Part shown: positions 11,457 to 25,500 of the stretch, piece by piece | Layout: each line of letters opens with the position of its first letter | Numbering within the stretch: position 1 is the first letter of the stretch | Assembly: GCA_949361645.1 (NCBI GenBank) | Contig: OX442433.1 | Location: 4,831,720 to 4,895,719, forward strand | Reading direction: 5' to 3' | DNA length: 64,000 nt | From: Spongilla lacustris | Lineage: Eukaryota; Porifera; Demospongiae; Spongillida; Spongillidae | The notes under the pieces: model-generated | Told to the model about the DNA's origin: nothing | What the model saw: only the letters and a program-made list of their open reading frames with translations | The model's database searches: none | Translations under genes and position numbers: made by a program

Positions 11457-13437
11457 ATGCCTCTCCTGCGGTCAAGTGCTTCTGAAACATGTTGTTCACT
11501 TTTGTGGAGTTTATCAGTGGACCAACTTTTCGCAGAGCTCCTTTGCAAGCCTATTAGTGCAGAGAACATTTCAAACACAAACATACTTGCACACATTTCA
11601 AATATAAATATAGGTAACAAAGTCACTGATAACATGTCATCTCTACTCGCCCCACGACAGCTAGGTTTTGGTGTCAAGGGTGGAGCAGAAGCTGCAGTTC
11701 ACACTGCCAGACAGTACCTGCACTCTCTACCACCTGATATGCTGCTTCTAAAGCTAGATTTTAGCAATGCCTTCAATTCTATCCGACGTGATAAGATGTT
11801 GTTGGCTGTGAAAAAGCTACTTCCTGAACTCTACCCCCTGGTGCACAGCCTACTCATCTTCATCTTCCCTATTTTGGGGAGACAAGATCATCTTGTCAGC
11901 AGAAGGTGTACAGCTCTAGGCCCTCTTCTCTTCTGCCTCACTCTGCACAGCCTGATATCTGAGCTGACCTCTGAACTTGTACTAGGCTATTTGGATGATG
12001 TAACCTTTGGGGGGTAGCCTTTCTGATGCCTCCCGTGATGTTCAGTATTTTGAGCAGGCATCAAAGCAGCTTGGCCTAAAGCTGAACCATGCAAAGACTG
12101 AAGTTATCACCAATGACCCATCAATCCGTTCTGACATGCTGCTGCTTTTACCCAATGCGCAGTTCATAGACCCTCGTGATGCCACCTTACTGGGATCCCC
12201 AATTGAGTTATATCAATGCCTCAATCTCCAAGAAGACAGGGCTACTAAGTTTAATGGGGGAGAGATTGCAGCACATTTTCTCACATGATGCAATCCTCTT
12301 ACTGCGCAATGCTTTTGCCATCCCAAAGCTTCTGTACCTGCTGCGGACATCATCCTGTTTTCTCTCAACCACACTCCAATGCTATGATGATGAACTTCGG
12401 AAAATTCTTTGTTCCATCATGAACATCTGCCTTAGTGAAGCAGCCTGGACTCAGGCCACACTTCCAGATCAGCTTGGGGGCCTTGGCATTCAGAGTGCTG
12501 TACACAGCTCTCAGGACCTTGTCCACAAGATCCTACCACCACGTCTCCTTTCAGCAGACCATCCTAACAACGACAAAGCTATCTTTTGTGGTCACAGGGC
12601 CATCAACAATCTCCTCCTCAGGACAAAGCATCTTTTTCCCAAAAGGCATGGGACACTCCAAGGGTAGAGGCAGTCTTTGCAGCTTTGTTAGACCAAGCCT
12701 CTGATGCCATTACTAGGGCTCGCCTATTGGCTGTCTCCAGGAAGGAGTCTGGTGCCTGGCTTCATGCTGTCCCTAATTCTTCACTGGGCCTAAGAATGGA
12801 CAATGATACAATTAGAGTGGCAGTTGGTCTCCGCCTTGGAGTAGCTCTGTGCAGGCCACATTCTTGCCAGCATTGTGGTGCAGCAGTTGACCAGTCTGGT
12901 CTTCATGGTCTCAGCTGTTGGTTTAGTACTGGTCGTCATTATTGTCATGCTGCTTTAAATGAAATCATCCATCAAGCCCTGACCACCTACCACATCCCAT
13001 CCAGACTAGAACCCACAGGCCTAGACCGCTCTGATGGGAAACATCCTGATGGCATCACAATGATCCCATGGAAGAACGGGAACCTTTTGGTTTGGGATGC
13101 CACCTGTTCTGACACCTATGCTCCATCTCACCTGGCACAATCCACTATGGCAGCAGGTGCTGTCGCCAGTCAGGCAGAGGACGGAAAAAGGTCAAATACT
13201 CATATCTGGAGGGACACCCAGGCATATGTTTCACCCCTATTGCCTATGAAACATCAGGTGTAGTTGTCCCTTTTTCCCTGATCTTCCTGAAGGAGCTAGG
13301 TTACAGGCTCTCAGCCACAACTGGTGACACTAAAAGTTACAGCTACCTGCTCCAACGTCTTTCAGTGGCTGTACAAATGGGCAATGCTACCTACATAATA
13401 GAAACACGTTTTTCTCCTTCCAGTTCTGACTTTTAGG
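11457..13437 (+). pseudogene. Decayed non-LTR retrotransposon: reverse transcriptase plus nuclease-like domain
   Basis: The first frame (11457-12017) has reverse-transcriptase blocks: LLKLDFSNAFNSIRRDKM, then ALGPLLFCLTLHSL, then the catalytic-type LGYLDDVTFGG (Y-x-D-D replaced by Y-L-D-D). The reading continues with frame changes near 12010, 12200 and 12600. Next comes a cysteine/histidine cluster (CQHCGAAVDQSGLHGLSC, then GRHYCHAA) and a block LVWDATCSDTYAPS preceded by KHPDG, which resembles the PD-(D/E)XK restriction-like endonuclease region of R2/NeSL-type elements. A last frame change near 13250 precedes GYRLSATTGDTKSYSYLLQR and a stop near 13437. At least four frame breaks make it inactive. 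The 5' portion is missing or unrecognised. Confidence 0.75.
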
Positions 13438-13439
13438 GG

Positions 13440-14728
13440 GGGGGGGTTAATTGTGTGTTTATTATATATGGATATATTGTACAATTGTATTTTATACATG
13501 TAGAGTGTTATTTCTACATTATAGGTATGAATAATAGACTTTTCTACAATCTGTATTTCCTTAGATGCTGCTCTTCAAATGGATCACAATTATTGCATCT
13601 GTGTAAGACTGCCCCGACAGTAGCATTCATACTCTGATATACACACATGTAGTGTGAAAGAGTGGTACATCAGAGCCATGACCTGTTGCAACCAACTAGC
13701 TTTGTACCCTCTTGACTTTAACACACCTTTATGAAATGTCACATGTAGAACTTTTGATGATATCAAACACTTACTTCAATTTAATCTGTTATGAAGCTTG
13801 TTTGCATTGGGGCAGTGAAAGTGATTTCATACATGATGTACTTTACTGGAGAAGTCATCCAAATAATTCAAGTCTTTGGCATGTTTGTTGGTGGACCAAA
13901 GAAGAAACTATCTTAGTAGAAACCAAACATGTACTAAGGCACATCGAGAGTTACTACCATAACTCTCATATAGGATTTGTGCCATATCATGAATATCATT
14001 TTAAAAACCACGAACCACGTATATCTCACGAACCGAGAAACAGCTCTTTGTTGCTATCAAACCAGAATGGAAGGACGATCATTTAAATGTTTTGTTCAAG
14101 TCGCCAAACAGTTTGCTTTTAAGAGAACAAAAAAGCTCGTAGTTCTCGTTCCCAGTCCCAATTTTGTCATTCGTCTTCTTTCCTGGGTGAGTATAACTTG
14201 CGATAGGAACGGTTCCAAAGAGTGCCAATTATACCAATGGGTGTAGAATTTCCTGGACGAACATCTTCAGGTATCAGATATATAAATAAAGCGTGTAACC
14301 GATATATGTAATCGTTATGTAATATGGAGAGTCTATCTTAAAATCGTTCCCATGGCAATGTTTCACATATAATTTGAATTGTGTATCGCTTTGTTTACCG
14401 TGATTGTCAAAATACCTTCATGCGTGGAACGAAGTAAACGACGAGAGGAATGCCAAAAGTGATAGTACGAATTAGAGTCCTCCCAATCGCGAGTTTGGTA
14501 CAATCATTATCTCTGATACAATTTTTTGCGGATTCTGAACAAAAGCGAGCATCTGCTTGTGACGCTAGCATGCAAATGTTGAATTGAATCAAACAGTGCA
14601 TAAAGCTTGGCGCGCAAGTTTTGATGTTGAACAGCTGCATAAATGTAAACATTGTGTTGCTGGCAATAAACATGGCATTACAACGGCTGGATTCTGTCAT
14701 ACAAACAGGCAAAAAATGAATGAAAGAA
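13440..14728. other. Non-coding stretch with one dispersed repeat
   Basis: The ORF at 13712-14086 has no recognisable motif. About 14150-14270 (AGTATAACTTGCGATAGGAA, then AAGAGTGCCAATTATACCAA) is a diverged copy of sequence at about 20690-20800 inside an MROH1 intron, so it is a dispersed repeat. Confidence 0.4.
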
Positions 14729-14947
14729 GATATAAAAACATTCTCCCTGAGAAATTTAGTGGTATATAGGATTTGAAGGCAATGATGGTGTAAAAAGGAA
14801 GGGAACAAGGGATTGGAGATATATTTAGTACTTTGTAGAACGGCATTACAATTATGTTGCTAAATACATTGTATCTCCAATCCCTTGTTCCCTTCCTTTT
14901 TACACCATCAAATCCTATATACCACTAACTTTCTCAGGTTTTTATAT
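14729..14947. mobile_element. Palindromic MITE, better-preserved copy
   Basis: GATATAAAAACATTCTCCCT at the left faces TTTCTCAGGTTTTTATATC at the right, and nearly all of the left arm (GGATTTGAAGGCAATGATGG, AAGGAAGGGAACAAGGGATT) is complemented in the right arm. It shares ACATTCTC, GATTTGAAGGCAATG and GTGTAAAAAGGAAGG with the element at 7397-7640. It has no coding capacity. Confidence 0.8.
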
Positions 14948-16000
14948 CTTGTAACATCTATCATTGAGATTATGAATTGTGGAACCTGTCCAAAGCAGTC
15001 ACCTTCGGGCCAAAAGAATGTGGCCTTTGTAGACAGGTGGATGCCCAACTCAGAACCCTGCACAAAACGGCCACGTAGCTTGCTATATGCCTTTACCTTT
15101 ATACAAAGGTTATGAATATAATTATGCATGCAAATAGTTGTGTAAGTAACTACAAGTATACAGCTCAAATAAAAATAATGTTGCCACACCGTATGGCAAC
15201 AGGCATAGTGATGTAGTGGCATGTTGAAGGGGCTGTGCAAGTTTATAATTAATATAAGAAAACGCATTCTTTGCGCCTGTTGGTCGTTTAAAGAAGAGGC
15301 TAAATATATAGTTAGGACCGTTATATACATTATAGAGGTGTTCAGTTATGTGACAGGTATGCAGAGGTGGTGTCTGTTAAGGCAGGTTCCACTGTATACA
15401 CAATGCAGGAGCAGCTTTGCTACTGAGGAAGAAAGTGTTGTAATAGATTTTATTTTGTAGGTCATCAAGAAAGCGTTACGTGTACAAGGTGTTCCATAAT
15501 CAAGATTGCTTATGAATTAAATTCAACTTGCCCTAATTTATTAATACATTCGATCAAACCACTAAATCACAATACAATGACTACTCATTTCAAGTTATGT
15601 TAATAAATGTATTCATGTATTCATGATGAGTAAGTTACTGATTGGAGCAAATAATGCACGTACTAATTGTACCGCAAAGCCATCATAGTTAACTCTGTAG
15701 GCGATAACAATTCCGACGGAGGGCTCAGAGTTTCAGCCATTTAGCGAACAAACTCATAAATAACGTAAATAATAAAAATGTTATTCATATAAAAATGGAC
15801 GGCAATCACAGCCTGCAGTTTGGATGAGTGTTTTAGCGAAGGTTAAAACACTATTGTTAGTTGGGTTTTTCTAGTGCAGACACCTCTCTTCTATCTGTAA
15901 CAGCTAAATGTGATGCCCAAAAGGCATTCTTGTTGGTTTTTGTATCTAGAAACTTTTACACCTCTAAACAGCACTTATTCGGGTTTAACACAACGCTGTA
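14948..16000. other. Non-coding stretch, no gene recognised
   Basis: Short overlapping ORFs on both strands (14908-15330 minus, 15221-15460 plus) show no motif or splice support. Confidence 0.4.
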
Positions 16001-16002
16001 GA

Positions 16003-16862
16003 CAACGGGGTGCTTGGAGGTGCTGAAGCACCCCCAAAATTTTTTTGGAAGACCATTTCTAAATCGTCAAAGCATGCCATAATCAGTCATCCGTTTAACG
16101 CTATTACATTAGATCTATTACAATATCAGTGTAGTTATCTACTTATTAAACTGTGGTTTATAACTGTTCGCTTGCTGCTCGATTCCACGTGTACCTCAGA
16201 AGAAAGTTATATGTCCATTTTGAAGTATTTCAAAACCTCGGGAGTAGATGGCGCTCACCCACAGTCACATGTAGCTGCGGATTATCGGCTGACCATTCCA
16301 GAACCACACAGCGATGATTGTGCTTTGCCCAACGGCCATGGTACCTATTCATCTGCCTCCATTTGGGGTACAACTGTTGATTCTGGTGAATCGGAGAGTG
16401 TTGCATCTGCTCAACGACCAGGAACGTCTCCTAACACAGCTACACATTCTACATAGTAGCGTACCAAAGGCAAAGGTTGGGGTACAAGTGAATGATTTGA
16501 TTGCCTACTTGAAGTCTCTGAATGCTGTTGAAAGGACACTTTATTTGGAAGTGTTTGAGCTAGTAAAGCTTATACTAGTAATGCCGGCCACTAATGCAAT
16601 CAGTGAGAGGTCTTTTAGCGCCCTACGGAGACTGAAGACATGTCTGAGAAGTACAATGAACCAAAATAGGTTAAATTTGTGCATGGTTCTACATGTCCAC
16701 AAGACTGAAACAGATTTGTTAGACCTTAAATACATTGGCAATGAGTTTATTGGTCGTAATTCAAGCAGGCAGCAAATTTTTGGGCGATTTGTTTATTTTG
16801 TTAATACTCACTGCATTCATGATGTGGAAGTTATGAATATAGATTACGCCCCCGCATTTTAA
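16003..16862 (+). pseudogene. Internally deleted hAT transposase gene (ZMYM-like)
   Basis: The first frame contains SYMSILKYFKTSGVDGAH, resembling the start of ZMYM1-like hAT proteins. After a frame change near 16450, the second frame has LVMPATNAISERSFSALRRL, the diagnostic hAT C-terminal dimerisation motif. It continues with RLNLCMVLHVHKTETDLLDL and ends at 16862. The zinc-finger and catalytic middle are absent, so this is an internal-deletion derivative. A possible 8-bp duplication (GGTTTAAC near 15984, GGTTTACC near 16891) is seen, but the termini between them do not form convincing inverted repeats. Confidence 0.7.
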
Positions 16863-17229
16863 GCGCCCCCAAAGCAAAAAAGTTGTCAACGGTTTACCGC
16901 GTTGAAATTCAGACTCGGACAATCGATAGAGCCGTTGACATAGTATATATATATGGTGCTTTTCAGTACAACCCGTGGTGTACCGATGGAGAAAACGTGT
17001 TTACTAAACAGCTTACAGAAACGAAAATGCTGAATAACTATGAAGTCACGTGACAACTTTACACTTTTGATATTTGTTGTCATGTAGTTTACCAACATTG
17101 CTCTGCAATCAGATTTTTGATATCATTTACCATTTCTCCAACAACCTATGCCAAACATAGAAGTACTGAAAAAAAAATTAAGGCCAAGTGCCACGGTTTC
17201 AACTGTAATTATTGCATAACAGATTAAAT

Positions 17230-17274
17230 GGGGGGGGGGGGGGGTACCCCAGGTGCCCCCCCCCCCCCCCCCCC
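17230..17274. repeat. Poly(G) facing poly(C)
   Basis: A run of 15 G at 17230-17244 is followed, after GGTACCCCAGGTG-type sequence, by 19 C at 17256-17274. The two could pair as a hairpin. It lies 3' of the MROH1 gene. Confidence 0.85.
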
Positions 17275-17693
17275 TCCACAAAGGTCCCGCCATACATGTA
17301 TATGAAAAAAATGCCTAAAGACTAGGCAATGTAAAAAAAGATAATGTCATATGTTGAACAAGTAAGACACATACATGTATACGTCACCTACGATTACAGC
17401 ATTTTGAACTACATGTACATGTATATACACTGTAGTACATTATGGAAAATTCTTCCAATTCCTGTAATTCTATGATATATGGTGCCACCAAGCACCCACA
17501 CCAAAATCCAGGACAATTAAGTGGTAGTTAGTTGGGGAGGGGGAGGAGGAGACTGAACTTTATGCATGTACAGTCTGTAAAGCATTATATGAAGTTTACA
17601 GTAGCCAATCACACATCACACACACATCAGTATATGAAATACAGCCATATACTTAACAAAATTACAACCATAAAATAACTGCACTGAACTTAC

Positions 17694-19593
17694 ATCTGTC
17701 ACTACGGGATCTGTTTCATTGAGATGCAGCAGCAGGCTCACAAAGTTAGTTTGAATCTGCTCCAGGAAGGGAACTTGAGATGGACCATTTCCAAACCGTG
17801 AAAGGCTTCCAAAGAGGGTATATGCAGCTGCACGCACACTGGGCATTGGCTAAAGTACGCAACAGAAGCACAGTAAAATGCTGCATAGAATAAGAATGTA
17901 CGCACATGCATTGGTACATGTACCTTTTCAAAACAAGGTCTGATCCTAAGAGCGATGTTTATCAGTATAGGCCGGACATGACCTTCGTCAATCTGGTCAA
18001 AGATCTTAGCAAGACCAGACATGGCTTCCATTGTGATAAGATCTTCAGGGTCTTCTTTGTCGTCCATTCCTGCCAGCATAGCGCTAAGGATGGTCGTAGA
18101 GAACTTGGACACCTAAGCAAATAGAACAATTATAAATCCATGAAGATCAAGGCACATACACATACAGTGTAAACACACATGCGCATCACACACACACATG
18201 TCCCACATACCTGGTCACCTCCAATGCTGGCCATATTGCCAAGACCTCGTATGCAGTATATGCGCACCATGTAGTTTGAGTCCACCTGCCTTCCCAACAG
18301 ATAGTTCATGATCTGTTCTGCCAGAGCAAAATTACTATTCCCAATCACACAGATCAGCTGAGGGAGAAGCAAAGGGCACATCAGCAGTGTGCTAAGAATG
18401 AGCCAAGTGCAAGTAGACACACATACAGGGTACATGAAATGGGGGGTGGGGGGGTGGGGAGGAGGATTGCATACAGTTATAAGTATATTAATTACACTCA
18501 TGTAACATGTACATATAACTGTTACGGAACTTTATACACCATATATGTAAAAAAAAATGAACCTCTGAGTATAGGGAAACCACTGTTATCCTGTGACAGT
18601 CATAAAGGCTCATCAGAGAGTTGCTGAGCACATCCACAATAGGTTTGACCTCTTGTGGATAATTCTCTGCCAACCCCCTGAAGGGAAAAGTGGTATCAAT
18701 TTTGCAAGCACAATGGTAACCATGGAAGCAAACAGGACTACCTGGCAACATGAAGAATGCCATGAGGAAAGGTGTCTTCCTTCTCTAGAAGGCTCCAAGC
18801 ACTGTACAGGTCAAGTGTCTTAAGAAGGATTTCACTCTTAGTAAGAGTGAGGAACTGCTTGAGAGCATCCAAAGCCAAACTGCACATGTTTTGATGTACA
18901 TGTATATGTAACTGGATGATGAATTGCACCACATACATGCACACCACATCATGCACACGTACATGTATACATGTACATGATGCATCCACAGGTAACACAC
19001 TGCATAACATACGCTATGCATGACTTTGTCTTGGGATTCGATGACTCTATGTTTGTACTGGCACCAATTCGAAGTAGCAGGGAAGCTAAGAATTTTGAAA
19101 ACAGTTCAGTAACAACAGGTTGAACTTCTTCCACTTGACAAAGGACAATAAGTGCTTGAGTAACCTGTGACAATCAAAAGATATCTTCTTTGGATATAGC
19201 AGACAACATTGGCTAGACAATCTCACAGCTTTAGGTACGGGAGTCTCTATCCTGACAGGCTTGTTCCCTTTCATCTTCTCCTGGTAGGCCACACAGTGAA
19301 AAAGCGTATCCAGAAGATGGACGAATACTTGTTTTATCAGTTGAGGCTCTCCACTGTGCACCTGCCATATGGCCACAATTTCCCTAGAAAGTGCAAAATA
19401 AAGTTACACAAGAGTAGATAAGAAGAGGCTCTGTTTACCCGTCCCATGGCAGGGGAATGTCCAACAGGTGTGTCATGGAGGCAGATAGGAACTGTGAAGT
19501 AATGGCTCTCATACAGCGAAGGGTTCCTGTTTTGGTCTGAGGGTTGGTGATGCTCTTAAGCTTCTCGTAGATCCCATTAATCAGGTCAGGAAT
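17694..19593 (-). CDS. MROH1: MROH1 exons, C-terminal block
   Basis: Exons in transcript order: 19439-19593 (YEKLKSITNPQTKTGTLRCM), 19227-19383 (AIWQVHSGEPQLIKQVFVHL), 19013-19164, 18742-18879, 18563-18677, 18211-18357 (DSNYMVRIYCIRGLGNMASI), 17924-18112 (the MLAGMDDKEDPEDLITMEAM exon) and 17694-17838 (RAAAYTLFGSLSRFGNGPSQ). The last one still ends in a GT donor (GTAAGT), so more 3' exons are expected. Human has about 110 further residues. None is recognisable between 17694 and the poly(G)/poly(C) tract or beyond. Confidence 0.85.
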
Positions 19594-22500
19594 CTATACA
19601 AAGGAAGGGAAGGGAGCATGAGAGGTAGATGACAAGGGAGATAAATGTAATCTACAGGGTCATACCCAAACTATCTTCACACACATATGTATCCTAAATT
19701 GTACATGTATGTGTGACTTGTATTTTTCTCATCACATGGTATCATCTGACATACTTAAATCATGAAATTAATATTTGGATAAGATTTTATTAAACTGCAG
19801 AGATCACAGACCAGATTCCCCTATTAAAGGTCACTTTTATATTAAATTATGCAACATGGCAATATACAATTAGTATGCTACTACATGATGTAGGAGTGGG
19901 ACAAAATGTTATAGCCAAATGTTCTGACTATGTCCACCCAGTTCCATTCCCAACAATAAAGGAATTCCAATAGCAAAAAAAGGTCATATGAATACAAAAT
20001 CAATTTGATCTAGATAGTCCTCTGTGAAATACATATACATGTGTTGCTTTGCAAATGAGGACTAACCTTATCACTCAAAGCTGGTCCCCTTAGTTTGATG
20101 ATATTGTTTAGAACAACACAGGCTCCACTGGAGCTGTGTGGCTGTTTGTCCAGCAGTCCCTCCAGTAGAACAGTCACTAGAGACCACAGATTTTCACTGG
20201 GCAGCTTCTTGCATAACACCTGTACATGAGATCATGGGTAATAAACCATGCACCCAAGTATGAAATGCCACCTTGGATAAATCGTTCACAAGGGAGTACA
20301 GTGAGTTTGGTTCATCCTTCTCAGCTCTTTCACGAAGAAGACTGACTGCTTCCACAAATTGGTCAGTTGTTCCTACACATACACAACATAAAAACAACAT
20401 GAACATAGGAAGTGCAATAACACAGAAAAATCTACACATATTGGAAATACAAGAGTGCCCTCATATTAGCAAATATGTTTGTTGAGGTCACTGATCTGTC
20501 CTGCTCTGAAAACCAGACCTGACGTGTATTGCAGGTATCTAGCACCACGGCTACTAGTGGTAGCAAGTAGCATATGGGATTTATTCTGTACCACAAATGT
20601 CATTTTTTAAATGTGAAATGCACTTAATGGGAGTACCAAGAATTGGATAGTTTAGCTCATTGTTGCTGTCTCAGTAGAAGGCAAATAAGAATCCAGACCC
20701 TACTCCCTCATCATCTTTTCAGGGTAGTATAACTCGGGATAAGAGCTTCTAAAGAGTGCCAATCACACCAATTGCTTTAAAATTTACCTGCAGAGTGTCC
20801 ATTAGTGTCAGAAACAAACCCATAAACGAAACTAGCTGGTATACCTAATAATTACATAATATTGACACTATCGTACCCATAATGAGTGTCCCCCAAAATA
20901 CAAGTTATAGCTAATTCTGACAAAATGAGCGATAGATGCACTGCACATATAATTAGCTGCTGTACTATCAGGATTCTAGTTAACACAGAACAAACTCTTT
21001 TATTTTTAAACAGGAACAGGCTTTGATAACTCCTGGGGCCAATGGTATGAACTGTACATAAACTACTGTAAGCTTTGGTCCTGGTGTTTCCTATTGCCAC
21101 CAAAGTGTGTGGCAGTGTATAAAACGAAGACATGACCGACTAATGTATATAATTGAAAACACAAAACACCGTTGTAAATACACTAGTTCTGGGCAGACAT
21201 ACCTGCAGTACAAGTTGTAATCTTCAACAGGATCTGTATGCATTCGATTGAAGTCTGTCTTATATTCATCACTGGATCAGAGCAGCGAGGAATGAACTTT
21301 CCAACCATCTGCCCCATGAACTGAACAGTGATTGTTCTGGAAGGCTACAGAGAGATGCAGATATACATGTATGTACATGTACAAGTGAAAGAAGCACCAC
21401 ACATCACCACATATGTACCACCTCATCTCCACACATGTACCACCTATCACCCCACATGTACCACCCCATCACCACACATATACCACCTCATCACCATACA
21501 TGTACCACCTCATCACCACACATGTACCACCTCATCACCACCTCATCACCACACACGTACCACCTCATCAACACACACGTACATGTATAGTACCAGTCAG
21601 AAAAATGTTTCCCACCGTAGAGTACTTTTTCTACAATGATACGCTAAGCACGTACAGTAGTACGCGTACGACATTATTGTGCTACGGTAGCTAAATACAG
21701 CGCACAGCACAATACGTCTTTACGCTGACTACGCGTATCAGCGTTGCCATGATTACATGGTGTAAAATGTACGTCATTCTTTCTAAGCTGCTGGTACTTG
21801 TGTTCGCGCAACAAAGCAGTCAAATTCTACTATCTGAACTACGCGCTCAATGTTTACGCGAATTTTGCTACTTAGTACCCATAGCTACGGTCTCACGCTA
21901 CGATAATTAAACTACGCAGAACATAGGGAAACTTTTTTCTGACTGGTACTGTACATGTACATGCACTTGTTTTAAAAGTATGGTAAGACTAACTGGACTA
22001 GCTGTGGTGATATGGGAGCTATAGACTAGCTGTGGTGATATGGGAGCTATAGACTAGTTGTGGTGATATGGGAGCTATAGACTAGCTGTGGTGATATGGG
22101 AGCTATAGACTAGCTGTGGTGATATGGGAGCTATAGACTAGCTGTGCTGATATGGGAGCTATAGACTAGCTGTGGTGATATGGGAGCTATAGACTAGCTG
22201 TGGTGATATGGGAGCTATAGACTAGCTGTGGTGATATGGGAGCTATAGACTAGCTGTGGTGATATGGGAGCTATAGACTAGCTGTGCTGATATGGGAGCT
22301 ATAGACTAGCTGTGCTGATATGGGAGCTATAGACTAGCTGTGCTGATATGGGAGCTATAGACTAGCTGTGGTGATATGGGAGCACACCTCATTCTGATCA
22401 GCCTGAGCCAGGTATGTTCGCAGTAGCTCCAGAACACAAACAAGGGCCCTTTCTCTCTCTAGTCCATCATCAGACAGGATCCATGGTTCAAGATGCTACA

Positions 22501-25500
22501 AGTGGAAGGACAAACCTACATAATACACAACATCTTATACTAACATTGTATAATCCAAACTCCCACATTACAATAGTACACACACACACATACACAACAT
22601 GTTCATGTGTTGTAACCACAAATAATGCTCACCTTGAATATGCTTTCCAAGTTGCTCGAGCTGAATTCTCTGTCTAATACTGTTTTCAGCAGCGAATGAA
22701 GTTCAGTTGTTGCACTGCTCATCAGAGCAATAGACTCCTCAAGTGGCTAAACATTTAATTCAATTCAATTTTTTTATTTTGGTGACATAACCAGCTACAT
22801 GCTGATACATTGGTATCTCCCCCCCCACACACACACACACACACACACGTTACTACACATCCTCATCTCCAGGAAGCACACGTGTAGTAATGCAAATGTA
22901 CATTGTACCCCCATCCCTGCAGTATACATATACATGTATGTATGTGTACCGTGTGTACCAGGTGTCCTCGAAGGAACACAGTGCTTTAAAATGAATTCCT
23001 GAACAGAATATAAGTGAATTTATGCATATAGCAGTAATTAACTAATGTGACATAATAATGTATGCCAACTTTAAATTAATTGAGGGATTGCCCTGTGTAT
23101 AAGTGTAGCATCATGTGTACTTGGAACAAAGCGTGGGCAACCTTCGGCGGCTTCGCATTCAGCACAGCTGTATAAGCTGCAAAGTAACAATAACCTGCAT
23201 GGTAAATTAATTTGTTCTTTTAGTTACATGTAATAATCAAACCTACATGTAATCATCAAATCTAAACACCAACAGAAGATCTTGTTCATCCCAAAGCTAG
23301 AAGACAAGTGGGCAGTGGACTTGGAAAACTTTGTTACATAATGGACTCATTAGAAATGAAATTAGTTTATCAACTAACAGCTTGAACCTTTTTAACTTGA
23401 AGCTAATAGTGACCTTAAATGTTAAAAACTCACTATTAAAGCTCGTAACTTCAAATCAATGCACACATCCATATCTTATGAATGTGTGCTTAGCTACTTA
23501 TAATTATTAAAATTGATCATCTCTAATATTAATTAACTTTGATAACAGAGGGCTTTGAATAATTTGATTTACATGTACACTGTATGACTTAACCGCTTAT
23601 AATAATGTTGGATTGCCTAGTCTAAGTAATGTATTTCCCTAACGTCATAATGTATATTAAAGGAAATCAAGTGGTTAATTCTGGATTTGTTTTAAAAGCA
23701 TTGCCGATAAATGTATGTGTGCAAAGACAGATGCACTCCACACATTTCTTACCACAGCATCTTTCTTCTTGGGGTCTGCCACAGGTACAGGTAGAGGGAG
23801 GATGCTGTCTGTGGTCACCTTGATCACATCAAACTGCTCTGCATCTGTGAGCCTGGGAGCCAACATACTGGAGCAGTTCAGGAAGGGAATTAGCAATGTG
23901 TGGAATCTAAACACGCATACATGTACACGTACACATGTGCACCACTCACATACAAATGCAGGTACATGTACATGTACTCTGCGTTTAACATAAACCTCCT
24001 TCCCTTCCACACATTAAAAAAAAAAGTTGCAAACACTGAAGTCCTTGCGATCATGTGTGCACACAGAGCAGAAGTAGGTATACCTGGGGGGACACATCAA
24101 TCAACAAGTGCTCACACAACCCCACACATCATAGTGTGCACATAGGAGGGATACACCAACGTGTTCAGTGCTGTAATGGCCAGTGTTCTTGTTTCTGTGG
24201 CGATGGGCACATTGACTGGCTCCTGCCTGATGTACTCCTAAAGACAGCAGTGACAGTACTTGGATCTACAAACTCCCAAAATCAACCCTCTCCAATCCAC
24301 ACACAGCAATGTAATTAGAATACATGTAATACATTTAGTGTTGGGCACAAGACCCCCCCCCCCCCCCCCCCCCCCCAAGCACATGCTTCCCTGTCAACCT
24401 GAGGACCATACTGGGTAAAATTTAATTCCAATACTTGGTCTTTATGAGAATCTCATGGAAATATTTTTACCATTTTACATGTACTTCTAATTTGCTTTAT
24501 TAACTACAGTTCGTTGTATTTAAAAAAAAAAAAAACTAGACATGGCTGCTATTCAAAAAATCATAACCACTGATTTCATCAGAACAGCATTGACCACATT
24601 TTTTAAAAATACAATTGGATCTTCAATATGTACATGTAGTAAAGGGAAGAAAATGAAGATGGTGCATTTTTGCTGATGTACATGTAATTTACTGTGTAGT
24701 TCACATCTCGCAATTATCAGATCATGGCTGTGCTACATGTGTACATAAGACTGCCAGGTCCTAAGAATATTCATGATCAGGGCCAAAGCTATAGACAGGG
24801 CTCCACCAGCTAAGATTAGCCAGCCAGTAGCCACCCCTTATTGGTTTTAGCCAGGGATAAATTGTAGCCGATAACAAATAGCCACTTAGCCAATAATAAA
24901 CGTGAATACGTTTACAGTTCATGCAGTATTACCACGCGGACTTGCGGTTCAACATGGCTGAGTCGAGTTGCCCTTCCGAAGAACAAGGTACTATTACTTT
25001 CAAAAAAACCTTGCATCTAACAAAGCATACTATATCTGCAATCTTAAGCACAAGCTTCCATGTGGTGAGAGTAGAGATTGTGGAACTACATACTGTAAGA
25101 CCACTGGACCTGCAAACCTTCGTTACCATCTTAAAAATGCACATGATTTAGAAGCCCCTTCGTACCTGAAAGAGCTGGTAGTTCTAGCAAATGATAACAA
25201 AGGCTTAAAAAAACAGATGGCCTTGACAACAATGTTTGCTCCAAGTACAGACAGCACAAAGACTCAGGTTGAAAAACTTGCTCTAGCATGGTGTATGAAC
25301 CTGCGTATGTCGTTCAAACTCCTGCGGGATCCGTATTTCATTAGTGCTTTTCAGCTAGCATTCCTCCGGGATTTAAAGAATCTGATCTCACCACTGCAAT
25401 AATCGAGTATGATAACAAGCTGTGTGAACGTGTAAAGGAACTCCTTAGCAATTCTGTAGCATCACTGGAGCTGGATGGTGGAAAGGATGTTAATTCCCGA

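Noticed and set aside
13712..14086. 124-codon plus-strand ORF
   Set aside because: No motif, no splice borders, no related sequence recognised, and a dispersed repeat lies beside it.
15984..16898. Possible 8-bp duplication around the hAT remnant at 16 kb
   Set aside because: GGTTTAAC and GGTTTACC match at seven of eight bases, but the sequences just inside do not form inverted ends.
21996..22383. Regular 28-bp repeats that could be mistaken for a CRISPR array
   Set aside because: Units are directly adjacent with no spacers, in an intron of an animal gene.
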